From a virus, in the IMG/VR virus record IMGVR_UViG_3300042465_006702, positions 1-64,000 of that record: a stretch of 64,000 nt of DNA; one strand, 5' to 3'. Below, piece by piece: positions 56,921 through 64,000 of the stretch. Position numbers and translations under genes: made by a program. Each line of letters begins with the position of its first letter. The first letter of the stretch is position 1. The notes under the pieces are model-generated. The model was not told the origin of the DNA. It searched no databases and saw only the letters and a list, made by a program, of their open reading frames with translations.

Positions 56921-58748
56921 AAGCTAATTCACCACTTAAATCTGTGTTATCGTTTGTTTCAATAACCTTTGATAAATCAATCTCATGTAAAGTTTTCATT
57001 AATTCTTCGTACTTTTCTTTTGTACAATCTTCGAATGGTGCTTGAATGTAAGTTCCACCATCGTAAGGTAATACTGAAAGTCCATTGTAGAAATCTTTAT
57101 TTTCCCACATCCACTCACCAACTGCTTTCCACTCATGCTCTCTAACTGAAACGGTTGCCGATACATTATGTGTATTGTTACCACTTCTATGACCCGGCTT
57201 AATCCATTCACCATGTACTTTCTTAACTCTTTCCAATAATTGAATTGGTGATTCGGTACGGAAAATTGAACCCTGTGGTGCTCTTTGTGGAATACCAATT
57301 ACTGCGGTATCATGCGGACGGAAATATTCATCTTCCACTAATTCAGGATGGTTAAGGAAAAGATACTGATATATTGCTTCATTCTTACCCACTCTTACTC
57401 TACGAATATAGTAATCGTTATGCCAAGCGTGAATTCCAGATGATGTTCCTAATGTCAATGATGTTGTTCCTGCAGGTTTAACAGTTGTTGTTCTTGCAGA
57501 TGCGTTGATACCGATTGTATCGGCAACTCTTACGTTTTCTTCTTTCACAACTTTAGCTGCTTCTTTCATATTGTATTTCAAAACTGCACCACTTCCAATA
57601 CCCGTCATAGATACACCAATAAGTGCATCCTTTTCAGTTGTTCTTTGCCAGATTGGACGAAGATAATGAAAATCAGTATAACCTGCTTGTAGGGTTCCGA
57701 TAAATGATGCTGCTTTAACTCTTGCATTTAAATCCTCTTGCGATTGAATATCCGATACATTAACTTCACAAAGGTTACAGAATTGAAAAGGTCTTAATGC
57801 AATCTCACAACAAGGATTAGTTCCCCAATCTTTATCGTTTGATAAGTAGATACCAGGTTCACCTGCTCCACTTGCTTCAATACGCTTCCACAAATCCACA
57901 AAGTATTCTTTGGTGATTTTGTGTCTCATTAGGACTGCTGAATTGTTTGCTCTACCTCTCTGTGGATTTGTTTCCCACCAAGCACCACTCTTACAACTAA
58001 TCATATCTTCATCGGTTGCAGAGAACAAACAAATCAATGCTGCTCTACGGATACCACCAGCTAATACTGCATCAGCAATGTGGCAAACAATATCGTGCAC
58101 TTCAATTGGTGTTAGCTTATCACCATCTTCCTTTGCATCTAATATACCTTCCAATTTAATCAAACACTCTTTAAGTGGTTGAGGACCCGGTGCTTTACCA
58201 CCCGATGTGATTAATCTTGCACCCTTTGGTCTAATATCTCTGAAATCAAAAGTTGGTTTACTTCCACCAAAGAAATAAGCTTTTACTAAAACCGATATTG
58301 CATCGGCCCATCCTTCAATAGAATCTCCAATAAGAAATCTACGAGTTTTTTCTGCATTTGGTTTTCTGATTTCTGGTAATTGGTCTACGTGATGTTTTTG
58401 AACTGAATACCCTACACCCGTTCCACCTAAAAGTAAGAACATAATCTCTGCAAATACTCTATAATCATCAATTGGTGCAAATGCACAATTGTATATTCTG
58501 TTTGGGCTGATTTCAATTGGTTTACCTGCGAATTGCATAGAACGCATTGAAGGTAAAACCTTTTTATCGTATACGAATTTATAATTTTCTCTAATCTCCG
58601 TTTCTAAATTTGGATATTTTTTAATATGCATTTCCATATTACGGGTTACCAATTCTTCCCATGTCTCTCTTCTTTGTAATTCCGGTTGGTATTTTGCATA
58701 CTTCATATAAACCGTAATGTCTGATAAAATTCTTTGTGAAATGTCCAT
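56892..58748 (-). CDS. nrdJ: Adenosylcobalamin-dependent (class II) ribonucleotide reductase
   Basis: This 618-residue protein has PSMRSMQFAGKPI, NCAFAPIDD, LLGGTGVGYSVQ, NPCCEIALRPFQFCNLCEVN and TTVKPAGTTSLTLGTSSGIH, the catalytic-site landmarks of the class II family. It ends with a mobile CAGGACEIK cysteine pair for thioredoxin reduction. No NrdB-type subunit is seen. It supplies deoxynucleotides for replication independently of oxygen but needs vitamin B12. A thioredoxin gene lies nearby. Confidence 0.92.
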   Translation of the reverse strand: MDISQRILSDITVYMKYAKYQPELQRRETWEELVTRNMEMHIKKYPNLETEIRENYKFVYDKKVLPSMRSMQFAGKPIEISPNRIYNCAFAPIDDYRVFAEIMFLLLGGTGVGYSVQKHHVDQLPEIRKPNAEKTRRFLIGDSIEGWADAISVLVKAYFFGGSKPTFDFRDIRPKGARLITSGGKAPGPQPLKECLIKLEGILDAKEDGDKLTPIEVHDIVCHIADAVLAGGIRRAALICLFSATDEDMISCKSGAWWETNPQRGRANNSAVLMRHKITKEYFVDLWKRIEASGAGEPGIYLSNDKDWGTNPCCEIALRPFQFCNLCEVNVSDIQSQEDLNARVKAASFIGTLQAGYTDFHYLRPIWQRTTEKDALIGVSMTGIGSGAVLKYNMKEAAKVVKEENVRVADTIGINASARTTTVKPAGTTSLTLGTSSGIHAWHNDYYIRRVRVGKNEAIYQYLFLNHPELVEDEYFRPHDTAVIGIPQRAPQGSIFRTESPIQLLERVKKVHGEWIKPGHRSGNNTHNVSATVSVREHEWKAVGEWMWENKDFYNGLSVLPYDGGTYIQAPFEDCTKEKYEELMKTLHEIDLSKVIETNDNTDLSGELACAGGACEIK

Positions 58749-58914
58749 TTTTTGTAATTTTTTAATTTTTTAAGGTGAGTAATTTTTTTCAGGAAAACCA
58801 GAAAATGTAAAGATAAGTATGGACTCAACCTATCAATAGTACCATTTTCTAAAGAAAATTTTAGGTTTTGTTGAAAAATATTTTTCTCCGTTTTTTTAAT
58901 TTTTTATATACTTA
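58749..58914 (-). other. Intergenic leader of nrdJ, no gene seen
   Basis: This 166-base AT-rich gap holds no ORF I can support. It contains a palindrome ATTTTC-taaa-GAAAAT near 58850 and, toward the methyltransferase stop, a TATATAAAAAATT stretch that may be part of a promoter. I looked for a B12-box-like riboswitch and saw none. Confidence 0.4.
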
Positions 58915-59463
58915 TTACGATATATCTCTAACCCACACATACCAACTGCTTTTACTAACATTTACTTTATTTTTTCCAAAAAAAGTATCAACGGCCGGTA
59001 TAACACTTGTTATATAATCTTCGGTATAATCGTGTCCTGCAATCAATCCAGTTTGTTTTAACTTTGGCAACCAATGTTTTATATCTTCTGTCACTGCGTT
59101 GAATGAATGGTCTCCATCTATAAAAACAAAATCTAAACTATTATCTTCATATAATTTTGAAGCTTCCGTTGAATAATTTTGTATAACCGATATATCCAAT
59201 TTATCCCAGATAGGTTTCAAATTATGTAAAAAGGCTTCAGTATAATCTTGTGTTTCATCATTTGGCATATCCCAACAATCAACACAATCCAATTTTATGT
59301 TTTTTTGTGAATTTATTATTTCAACCGCAATATACGCAGAACTTTTTCCCTGCCCCAATCCAATTTCAACAAAGTGTGAATTTGTTGGAAAGTGGTTTAC
59401 TGCCATTTCAAATATTTCCTCACAATCAAAACTAAACCCATTAGGTAAATCTAAATGTTTCAT
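58915..59463 (-). CDS. Class I SAM-dependent methyltransferase
   Basis: This 182-residue protein has HFVEIGLGQGKSSAYIA (SAM motif I), LDCVDCWDMP (motif II), DFVFIDGDHSFNAV (motif post I, DGDHS) and a LIAGHDY loop, the layout of methyltransferase-24-type enzymes. It lies between the helicase and ribonucleotide-reductase genes. It might methylate a nucleotide, sugar or small molecule; the substrate is not visible. Confidence 0.8.
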   Translation of the reverse strand: MKHLDLPNGFSFDCEEIFEMAVNHFPTNSHFVEIGLGQGKSSAYIAVEIINSQKNIKLDCVDCWDMPNDETQDYTEAFLHNLKPIWDKLDISVIQNYSTEASKLYEDNSLDFVFIDGDHSFNAVTEDIKHWLPKLKQTGLIAGHDYTEDYITSVIPAVDTFFGKNKVNVSKSSWYVWVRDIS

Positions 59464-59476
59464 AATTATTTTTTTA

Positions 59477-60835
59477 TTACCCCATATTTTCTACATATTT
59501 CTTATGTAGAAGTTTCTTTTCTAAACTCTCTCCGTTCTTACTTTCTTTCGTTGCCGCCATACCATCTACCGAAGTTGCTGCGAATACATCCATAACACCG
59601 TGAAACGTATCAATCTTTGCGGGAAATGTCATACCATCTGGTCCAAATCTATTTTTTACAATGTGGATACGGCCGGTGTTTGATAATTTATCTTTAGTTT
59701 TTCTACTCACACTCATAATGAAGTCAGCAGTTTGAACTTTCTTATATGAATCACCTACACTATCCGCTTGAATAACTTCGTGGTCAATTGCTGCTCGATT
59801 AGTTTGAGTTGCTGTCCAAATTGGTATTTTACTTTCACCGCTCAATCCTCTCAACTCTTCGTAAATACCGCCCAATTCTGCATACAACCCGTCACTTGCT
59901 CTATTACCACTTTTTAATAAATCCGCATAATCAATAATAATAAGTTGTGGATTGAAACCACTTGCTCTTACTTTATCAATATGTGCTGAAAGTGTTTTTG
60001 CCGATGCGAATTGTGGTGGATAGTATTTAATCTTTACTCTACCCTGTGTTTGTTTTACTTTACGAATGATATCATCCTTTCTTAACTTTTGGTCTGCGGT
60101 TGCGATATTAGTAAGAATTGTAATGTATCTTTGTCCTACATAACTTTCGGATAATTCCAAAGTGTAATGTAATACATTCACACCTCTTTGTAATGCTGCA
60201 CATGCAATTTTGGATAAGAACCAACTTTTACCGATACCAGATGGAGCCATTACTACACCCAATTCGCCGGGTCCTAAACCACCATCCATTAATTCATCAA
60301 TAACATCCCATCCCGTTGATACTGAATTTCTCTTTACATCATCCAATATCAACTCAAAATCTTCAACAAAATCTAAACCCAAATCGTTTTCTACACCTAC
60401 TTTAGATGCAGCAGTCATTGTGTCTATAATTTTATCATATTGACCTACTTTAAGAAGTTCAACGGATTTTAGTAAGGCTTCTTTAACTTTTTGATTTTTT
60501 GCAAATGTAAGATATTCATTCTTAACGTATGCTAAATCATCGGCTCCTATTTGAAGATATACTGTCTTTAATTGTTCAACGACTGTTTGTTTGAGAACTT
60601 TATCCTCAATCTCTCCCACTTTGATTTTAAAAACTTCCATGGTCGGAGTTCCACGATACTTATCGAAATAAGTTTGCGTTTCCTTTACAATCCATTGATT
60701 TGCTTGAGATTCGAAAAATGTTGGTTTGGTAATTTCATTTACCTGCTCTAAAAACTTAACATCAGTAATAAACGAAGCAACAACTTTAGATTGATACGAT
60801 TGGCCATATTTGACTAGTGTATCTACTGCTTCCAT
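59477..60835 (-). CDS. DnaB-family replicative helicase (gp41-like)
   Basis: This 452-residue protein has an N-terminal helical domain and a RecA-like motor with Walker A APSGIGKS at 197-204, Walker B LIIIDYADLL, and ATQTNRAAIDHE with later ADFIMSVSRKTKD. The order and length fit DnaB/gp41 helicases. It unwinds the fork. It touches the upstream 74-residue gene. No primase domain is fused. Confidence 0.9.
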   Translation of the reverse strand: MEAVDTLVKYGQSYQSKVVASFITDVKFLEQVNEITKPTFFESQANQWIVKETQTYFDKYRGTPTMEVFKIKVGEIEDKVLKQTVVEQLKTVYLQIGADDLAYVKNEYLTFAKNQKVKEALLKSVELLKVGQYDKIIDTMTAASKVGVENDLGLDFVEDFELILDDVKRNSVSTGWDVIDELMDGGLGPGELGVVMAPSGIGKSWFLSKIACAALQRGVNVLHYTLELSESYVGQRYITILTNIATADQKLRKDDIIRKVKQTQGRVKIKYYPPQFASAKTLSAHIDKVRASGFNPQLIIIDYADLLKSGNRASDGLYAELGGIYEELRGLSGESKIPIWTATQTNRAAIDHEVIQADSVGDSYKKVQTADFIMSVSRKTKDKLSNTGRIHIVKNRFGPDGMTFPAKIDTFHGVMDVFAATSVDGMAATKESKNGESLEKKLLHKKYVENMG

Positions 60836-61059
60836 TATGCTCTTTGTTTTTCTTTAAGTTTTTTTCTTTTTAATGCTTTTTCAGAAATAGTTACTTCTTT
60901 CTTTTCAGCTTCTTCTGTTTGTTTTTCGGATGCAATAGGTCTAGTTGCTTTCCATTCTGATTTGGCAATGTACTTCCAAGTAATTCCTGCCATATTGTAA
61001 GCTTCCTTATCGGTTACTCTTACAATTTCATTTGTTTTTACATTTTTAAGACACTTCAT
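60835..61059 (-). CDS. Hypothetical charged protein, 74 residues
   Basis: A small basic protein starting MKCLKNVKTNEIVRVTD, with VTDKEAYNMAGITWKYIAKSEW in the middle and a Lys-rich tail KALKRKKLKEKQRA. No family recognised. The ATG at 61059 has a perfect GGAGGT five bases upstream, an unusually strong ribosome-binding site here. It lies between GroES-like and helicase genes. Confidence 0.6.
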   Translation of the reverse strand: MKCLKNVKTNEIVRVTDKEAYNMAGITWKYIAKSEWKATRPIASEKQTEEAEKKEVTISEKALKRKKLKEKQRA

Positions 61060-61064
61060 AGTTT

Positions 61065-61070
61065 ACCTCC
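61065..61070 (-). promoter_or_regulatory. Strong Shine-Dalgarno site
   Basis: GGAGGT lies five bases before the ATG at 61059. Most genes here lack such a site, as is usual in Bacteroidota, so it stands out and supports that start. Confidence 0.6.
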
Positions 61071-61081
61071 ATGTTTTTTGT

Positions 61082-61390
61082 TTATCTAATAACCATTAAA
61101 ATTTCTGATTCTCTTAAAAGTAAGTATTTTTTTCCACCTACTTTAATTTCTTGTCCTTGATGGTATCCAGGTAAAATAACCTCATCACCCACCTTTAAGC
61201 TCATTGGAATCGGAATACCTGCTTGTGTAAATAATCCATCCCCAACTGCTTCTACTCTTGCTCTTTTTACATCTTCTGTTCTAGCACTATCAGGTATAAT
61301 AATTCCACCCGCCGATGTTGTTTGTTCTTTTGCTTCTAATTCTGTAAGGAGAACTCTATCTCCTAATGGTTTTGCTAATTTGTCTGCCAT
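61082..61390 (-). CDS. GroES-type co-chaperonin
   Basis: This 102-residue protein has KPLGDRVLL, TSAGGIIIPDSA and VEAVGDGLF, the mobile-loop and beta-barrel landmarks of GroES/Cpn10. T4 gp31 plays a similar role in capsid folding. It probably pairs with the host GroEL. It starts 9 bases after the exonuclease stop. Confidence 0.93.
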   Translation of the reverse strand: MADKLAKPLGDRVLLTELEAKEQTTSAGGIIIPDSARTEDVKRARVEAVGDGLFTQAGIPIPMSLKVGDEVILPGYHQGQEIKVGGKKYLLLRESEILMVIR

Positions 61391-61398
61391 AACTTATT

Positions 61399-62454
61399 TT
61401 AAAATTTTGAAATATGTCCGAATGTGGATTGTAACCAGTCATTAATATCTTTAAACGCATCAATAACACCATGTCTCAATCCTGTTTTTAAGAAACCTTG
61501 CTTATCAAATTTAGGAGTTGGTTCATCGTATCTTCCCATAATTTTCATACGAAGATTACCACTAAACTCTGGTTCTGCTAACTGCATCAATCTACGATTT
61601 CTTTCGCAAATTGCCAAATTATTTTCAAATAATTCGTGTGCTTTTACCTTTTTGTCCAATCCATTTACATATTCCAACATACTTTCGGTTGTGTGATAAG
61701 TTTCTTCTGCAAGAATTGGAAATGCTTTGATAATTGATTTAATACCCAAACCATTTACACCCTCTATACTATCCGATTTATCACCATCAATCATTCTGAA
61801 ATTGATAAAATTGTGTGGATGAATTCCAAATTCTTCTAAAACTTCTTCTATGTTATAGACTTTCTTTTTAGATGGTGAATATACACTCACATCTTTATTT
61901 ACTAATTGTAAGAAATCTTTATCCGATGACATTAGGACTACTTTTTCACCTTCTTGTCGAAGTTGAGTAGCAATATAACCCATAACATCATCTGCCTCAA
62001 TTCCATCATATAACATAATGGTAACAGGTAAATGTGTTAGGAGTTCTGCTAATGCTACCATCTGTCTACGCATTGAGATTTGTTCATCCTCTGGATTCAT
62101 ATCTCCGCCGGTGATAGCACGATTAAGACGGATTTTGTTTTTAGCTCTATCTGCCTTATATCCTGCGTAAATATTTTGTCTGCTTTTTGCACCACCCTTG
62201 CCATCAAAAGTTAGAATAACTCTTGTTGGGTTAATTAAACGGATAGCGTAGCCGATACTTTTTAAAGTACCGACTATGCCGCCAATGTGGTCACCATTAT
62301 CTGAAAGATTCGGTGCTGTTGACCAGGAACGAATGAAGGTATTAAGACCATCAATAACCAGAGTTTTAGAATTTCTATGTAAATCTCCAAAACTTTTATG
62401 TTCCTCATCTATTTGTTTTAGTATCTCAAGATACTTTTTATTAATCTGACTCAT
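61399..62454 (-). CDS. 5'-3' exonuclease / flap endonuclease (RNase H-like)
   Basis: This 351-residue protein has LVIDGLNTFIR (first acidic site), LTFDGKGGAKSRQNIYAGYK (bridge-arch), YDGIEADDVMGYIA (EADD), VLMSSDKDFLQLV and RMIDGDKSDSIEGVNGLG (second metal site, H3TH). It removes RNA primers and flaps at Okazaki junctions. It overlaps the RecA gene by 14 bases. Confidence 0.93.
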   Translation of the reverse strand: MSQINKKYLEILKQIDEEHKSFGDLHRNSKTLVIDGLNTFIRSWSTAPNLSDNGDHIGGIVGTLKSIGYAIRLINPTRVILTFDGKGGAKSRQNIYAGYKADRAKNKIRLNRAITGGDMNPEDEQISMRRQMVALAELLTHLPVTIMLYDGIEADDVMGYIATQLRQEGEKVVLMSSDKDFLQLVNKDVSVYSPSKKKVYNIEEVLEEFGIHPHNFINFRMIDGDKSDSIEGVNGLGIKSIIKAFPILAEETYHTTESMLEYVNGLDKKVKAHELFENNLAICERNRRLMQLAEPEFSGNLRMKIMGRYDEPTPKFDKQGFLKTGLRHGVIDAFKDINDWLQSTFGHISKF

Positions 62455-63547
62455 TTGCTACATCCGTTGTTTCATCAACTTCCTCTGAAGCGGAATTTTT
62501 ATATTGTAAAATACAAACCTCACATATCCTACGATAAATTTGGTCTTTTAGTTCTTCGTTGTTAAGAATATCTGCGAAATCCTTTGATTGGAATTTGATA
62601 ACTTCGCCAGTATCGGTGTCGATATATTCATACCAAGCACCTGCTTGCTTTACTAACTTATTATCTTTCATAACCCCCAACCAACTTCCGAAATTATCAA
62701 TACCTCTATCAAAAAAGATATTGAAATCTGCGTGTCTCAATGGTGGTCCTAAACGATTTTTGATAACCTGTGCTCTCACTTTGATACCAACAATCTTATC
62801 ACCAACTTTAAGTTGTCCCATAGATTTCAAACGGAAACGAACAGAAGCATGGAATGCTAATGCTTTACCGCCTGATGTTGTCCAAGGGTCACTAAATGCC
62901 ATTGCGTTCATCTTTTGACGAAGTTGATTAGTAAATACTAAACAAATACTTTGTCTACCAATCATATTGGTGATTTTACGCATTGCTTTGGAAATGATAA
63001 TTGCTTTATCCGTAGCGTAACCATCTTTATCGTAATCAGCTTCCAACTCTTTCTTTGTAGATGCTGCTGCTACTGAATCGACTACGATAGTTACTAATCG
63101 GTTCTTATCGCCTGTTCTAACTTTCTCAATGATAGTTTCACAAGCTTCAAAAATACCTTCAACCGTATCTACTGAAACGTATAGTAATTTTGAAATATCA
63201 ACACCAATTGCTTCCAAAAACTCCCTATTAACGGCAGTTTCGGTATCAATTAATACGGCTACTCCACCTTTCTTTTGTGTTTCAGCTAAGAGATGGGCGG
63301 AGAGCAGAGATTTTCCACTCTGCTCTAAACCCGTAATCTCTGCTATACGGCCAACAGGCAAACCACCATAAGGTCTATTGGAAACTGCTACATCCAAAAG
63401 AGCGTTACCCGTAGATACCCAATCTTTTACGTTGGTTGGAGCATCGCCCCCACCATCGTTTAGAAAGTATGCAATCTTACCATCCTTATTTTGTTTGTTT
63501 AATGAATCGGCAAGAATGCTTGCCAAATCTTCCTGTACTTTAGCCAT
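62441..63547 (-). CDS. RecA/UvsX recombinase
   Basis: This 368-residue protein has Walker A GLEQSGKS at 73-80, VVDSVAAAS (Walker B region), VFTNQLRQKMNAM (L2-like) and TSGGKALAFHASVR. These are RecA/UvsX signatures. The C-terminal region has an acidic tail. It catalyses strand exchange in recombination-dependent replication. It overlaps the exonuclease gene and is 12 bases from the SSB-like gene. Confidence 0.95.
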   Translation of the reverse strand: MAKVQEDLASILADSLNKQNKDGKIAYFLNDGGGDAPTNVKDWVSTGNALLDVAVSNRPYGGLPVGRIAEITGLEQSGKSLLSAHLLAETQKKGGVAVLIDTETAVNREFLEAIGVDISKLLYVSVDTVEGIFEACETIIEKVRTGDKNRLVTIVVDSVAAASTKKELEADYDKDGYATDKAIIISKAMRKITNMIGRQSICLVFTNQLRQKMNAMAFSDPWTTSGGKALAFHASVRFRLKSMGQLKVGDKIVGIKVRAQVIKNRLGPPLRHADFNIFFDRGIDNFGSWLGVMKDNKLVKQAGAWYEYIDTDTGEVIKFQSKDFADILNNEELKDQIYRRICEVCILQYKNSASEEVDETTDVANESD

Positions 63548-63559
63548 AGTTGTAACCTA

Positions 63560-64000
63560 TTAATTGTTAAATAAATCATCAAATGCTGATGCTACATCAT
63601 CTGCTTTTTTAGCAGGTGCTTCTTTTTCCCACGGAAGGTCACCATACTCCTGTGTGCCACCCATATCAGTTGAAACCGAAGATTGCTTTTGTGCAACGGG
63701 TTGTACTTTTGGTTTTGGTTGTTCCAATACTTCAACAACTTCATCCGCTTCTTCAGATACTGCTCCTGGATTTAACCAGTTTTCCAATACAGTCTTTAAT
63801 TCAGCGTATGATAATTCCTGATACAATTCTGTAATATTCTTTTGGTTTTCCAAAAGGTTTTTTACAACTGCAGGGTCATCTGATAATTTAGATGTTGCAG
63901 GTTTAATACGAATTGCAGTCGTTGGATAAGCTGCGTTTGATTCTTCAGCGGAAGTTACATCCAATACGATATCTCTACCGGTCATTGGGTCTGTAATATC
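63560..64000 (-). CDS. Single-strand DNA-binding protein (gp32-like), N-terminus cut by window edge
   Basis: The frame is open to the right edge, so the ATG at 63985 is internal; the visible end is about 146 residues. Near the edge it reads DPMTGRDIVLDV, as in gp32-like cores. A disordered Glu/Pro/Gln-rich linker then leads to a DVASAFDDLFNN acidic end, typical of SSB tails that recruit replication partners. It sits beside RecA and the exonuclease. The OB-fold core lies outside the window. Confidence 0.75.
   Translation of the reverse strand, partial: DITDPMTGRDIVLDVTSAEESNAAYPTTAIRIKPATSKLSDDPAVVKNLLENQKNITELYQELSYAELKTVLENWLNPGAVSEEADEVVEVLEQPKPKVQPVAQKQSSVSTDMGGTQEYGDLPWEKEAPAKKADDVASAFDDLFNN

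Noticed and set aside
58749-58914. Cobalamin riboswitch before the B12-dependent reductase
   Set aside because: I saw no B12-box-like sequence or paired structure of the needed size in this 166-base AT-rich gap; only a short palindrome.
1-64000. tRNA genes
   Set aside because: I saw no GTTCRA-type T-loop with matching acceptor arms in the gaps, which are mostly shorter than a tRNA. A covariance search was not possible.
1-64000. CRISPR array or insertion sequence
   Set aside because: No regularly spaced direct repeats, transposase genes or terminal inverted repeats were recognised.

Overview
This AT-rich window looks like part of the genome of a large tailed double-stranded DNA phage with a T4-like replication core that infects a Bacteroidota host. 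The T4-like core is read directly from the proteins: a gp32-like SSB (cut by the right edge), UvsX/RecA, 5'-3' exonuclease, GroES-type co-chaperonin, DnaB-family helicase, family B DNA polymerase, gp45-like sliding clamp, both clamp-loader subunits (gp44-like and gp62-like), dUTPase and a class II ribonucleotide reductase. The Bacteroidota signature comes from an Oar-type TonB-dependent receptor with a CarboxypepD_reg domain, signal peptides ending in FGQ, cohesin/dockerin-like secreted proteins, T9SS-sorting-domain-like lipoproteins, a histone-H1-like protein and a DUF5522 protein. No capsid, tail or terminase gene is visible, so 'phage' rests on the replication module, gene compactness and lysis genes.

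Every gene I can support is on the minus strand, so the natural reading direction is right to left. 64.0-44.5 kb is the replication and nucleotide block. Inside it lies a small DNA-modification-like island (55.2-51.8 kb): an HTH protein, a Mom-like GNAT protein, a DruA/DUF4338-like protein and a GT-B glycosyltransferase. 44.5-26.3 kb is a carbohydrate block of about eleven glycosyltransferase-like genes, a sugar C-methyltransferase, other methyltransferases, a sugar epimerase, a kinase-aldolase fusion, a phosphatase-nucleotidyltransferase fusion, a GDPD-like protein and a 2OG-Fe(II) oxygenase. 26.3-18.7 kb mixes an i-spanin-like protein, HAD phosphatase, APS-kinase-like protein, degenerate HNH protein, heptose kinase (HddA-like), IscU, IscA, GmhA and an H1-like protein. 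18.6-15.3 kb is the TonB-dependent receptor. 15.2-6.2 kb holds a ferredoxin, a cytidylyltransferase-fold enzyme, a ParB-like protein, five SGNH hydrolases and a GH19 endolysin. 6.9-0.2 kb encodes exported proteins: two cohesin/dockerin-like proteins (one with a C-type lectin domain), two small lipoproteins and three membrane proteins that could be lysis components. A zinc-ribbon gene is cut by the left edge.

Three themes link the window. First, surface glycan work: heptose synthesis (GmhA, HddA, a HEGH nucleotidyltransferase), the large glycosyltransferase block and ten dispersed SGNH hydrolases, six of which share a D-x-H rather than D-x-x-H catalytic block. Second, envelope remodelling: the receptor, cohesin/dockerin proteins and T9SS-domain-like lipoproteins. 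Third, iron-sulfur and DNA metabolism: IscU, IscA and a 7Fe-type ferredoxin, together with a Cas4-like nuclease that has four cysteines placed for an Fe-S cluster.

A recurrent AT-rich element (minus strand, core CCGTATATTA or close variants) sits just upstream of about nine gene starts and is a candidate phage promoter. Three rho-independent terminator-like hairpins are visible. I found two small genes by reading gaps by eye, at 6918-7094 and 12509-12646. No tRNA, CRISPR array or insertion sequence was recognised, and no stretch above 300 bases lacks a gene.
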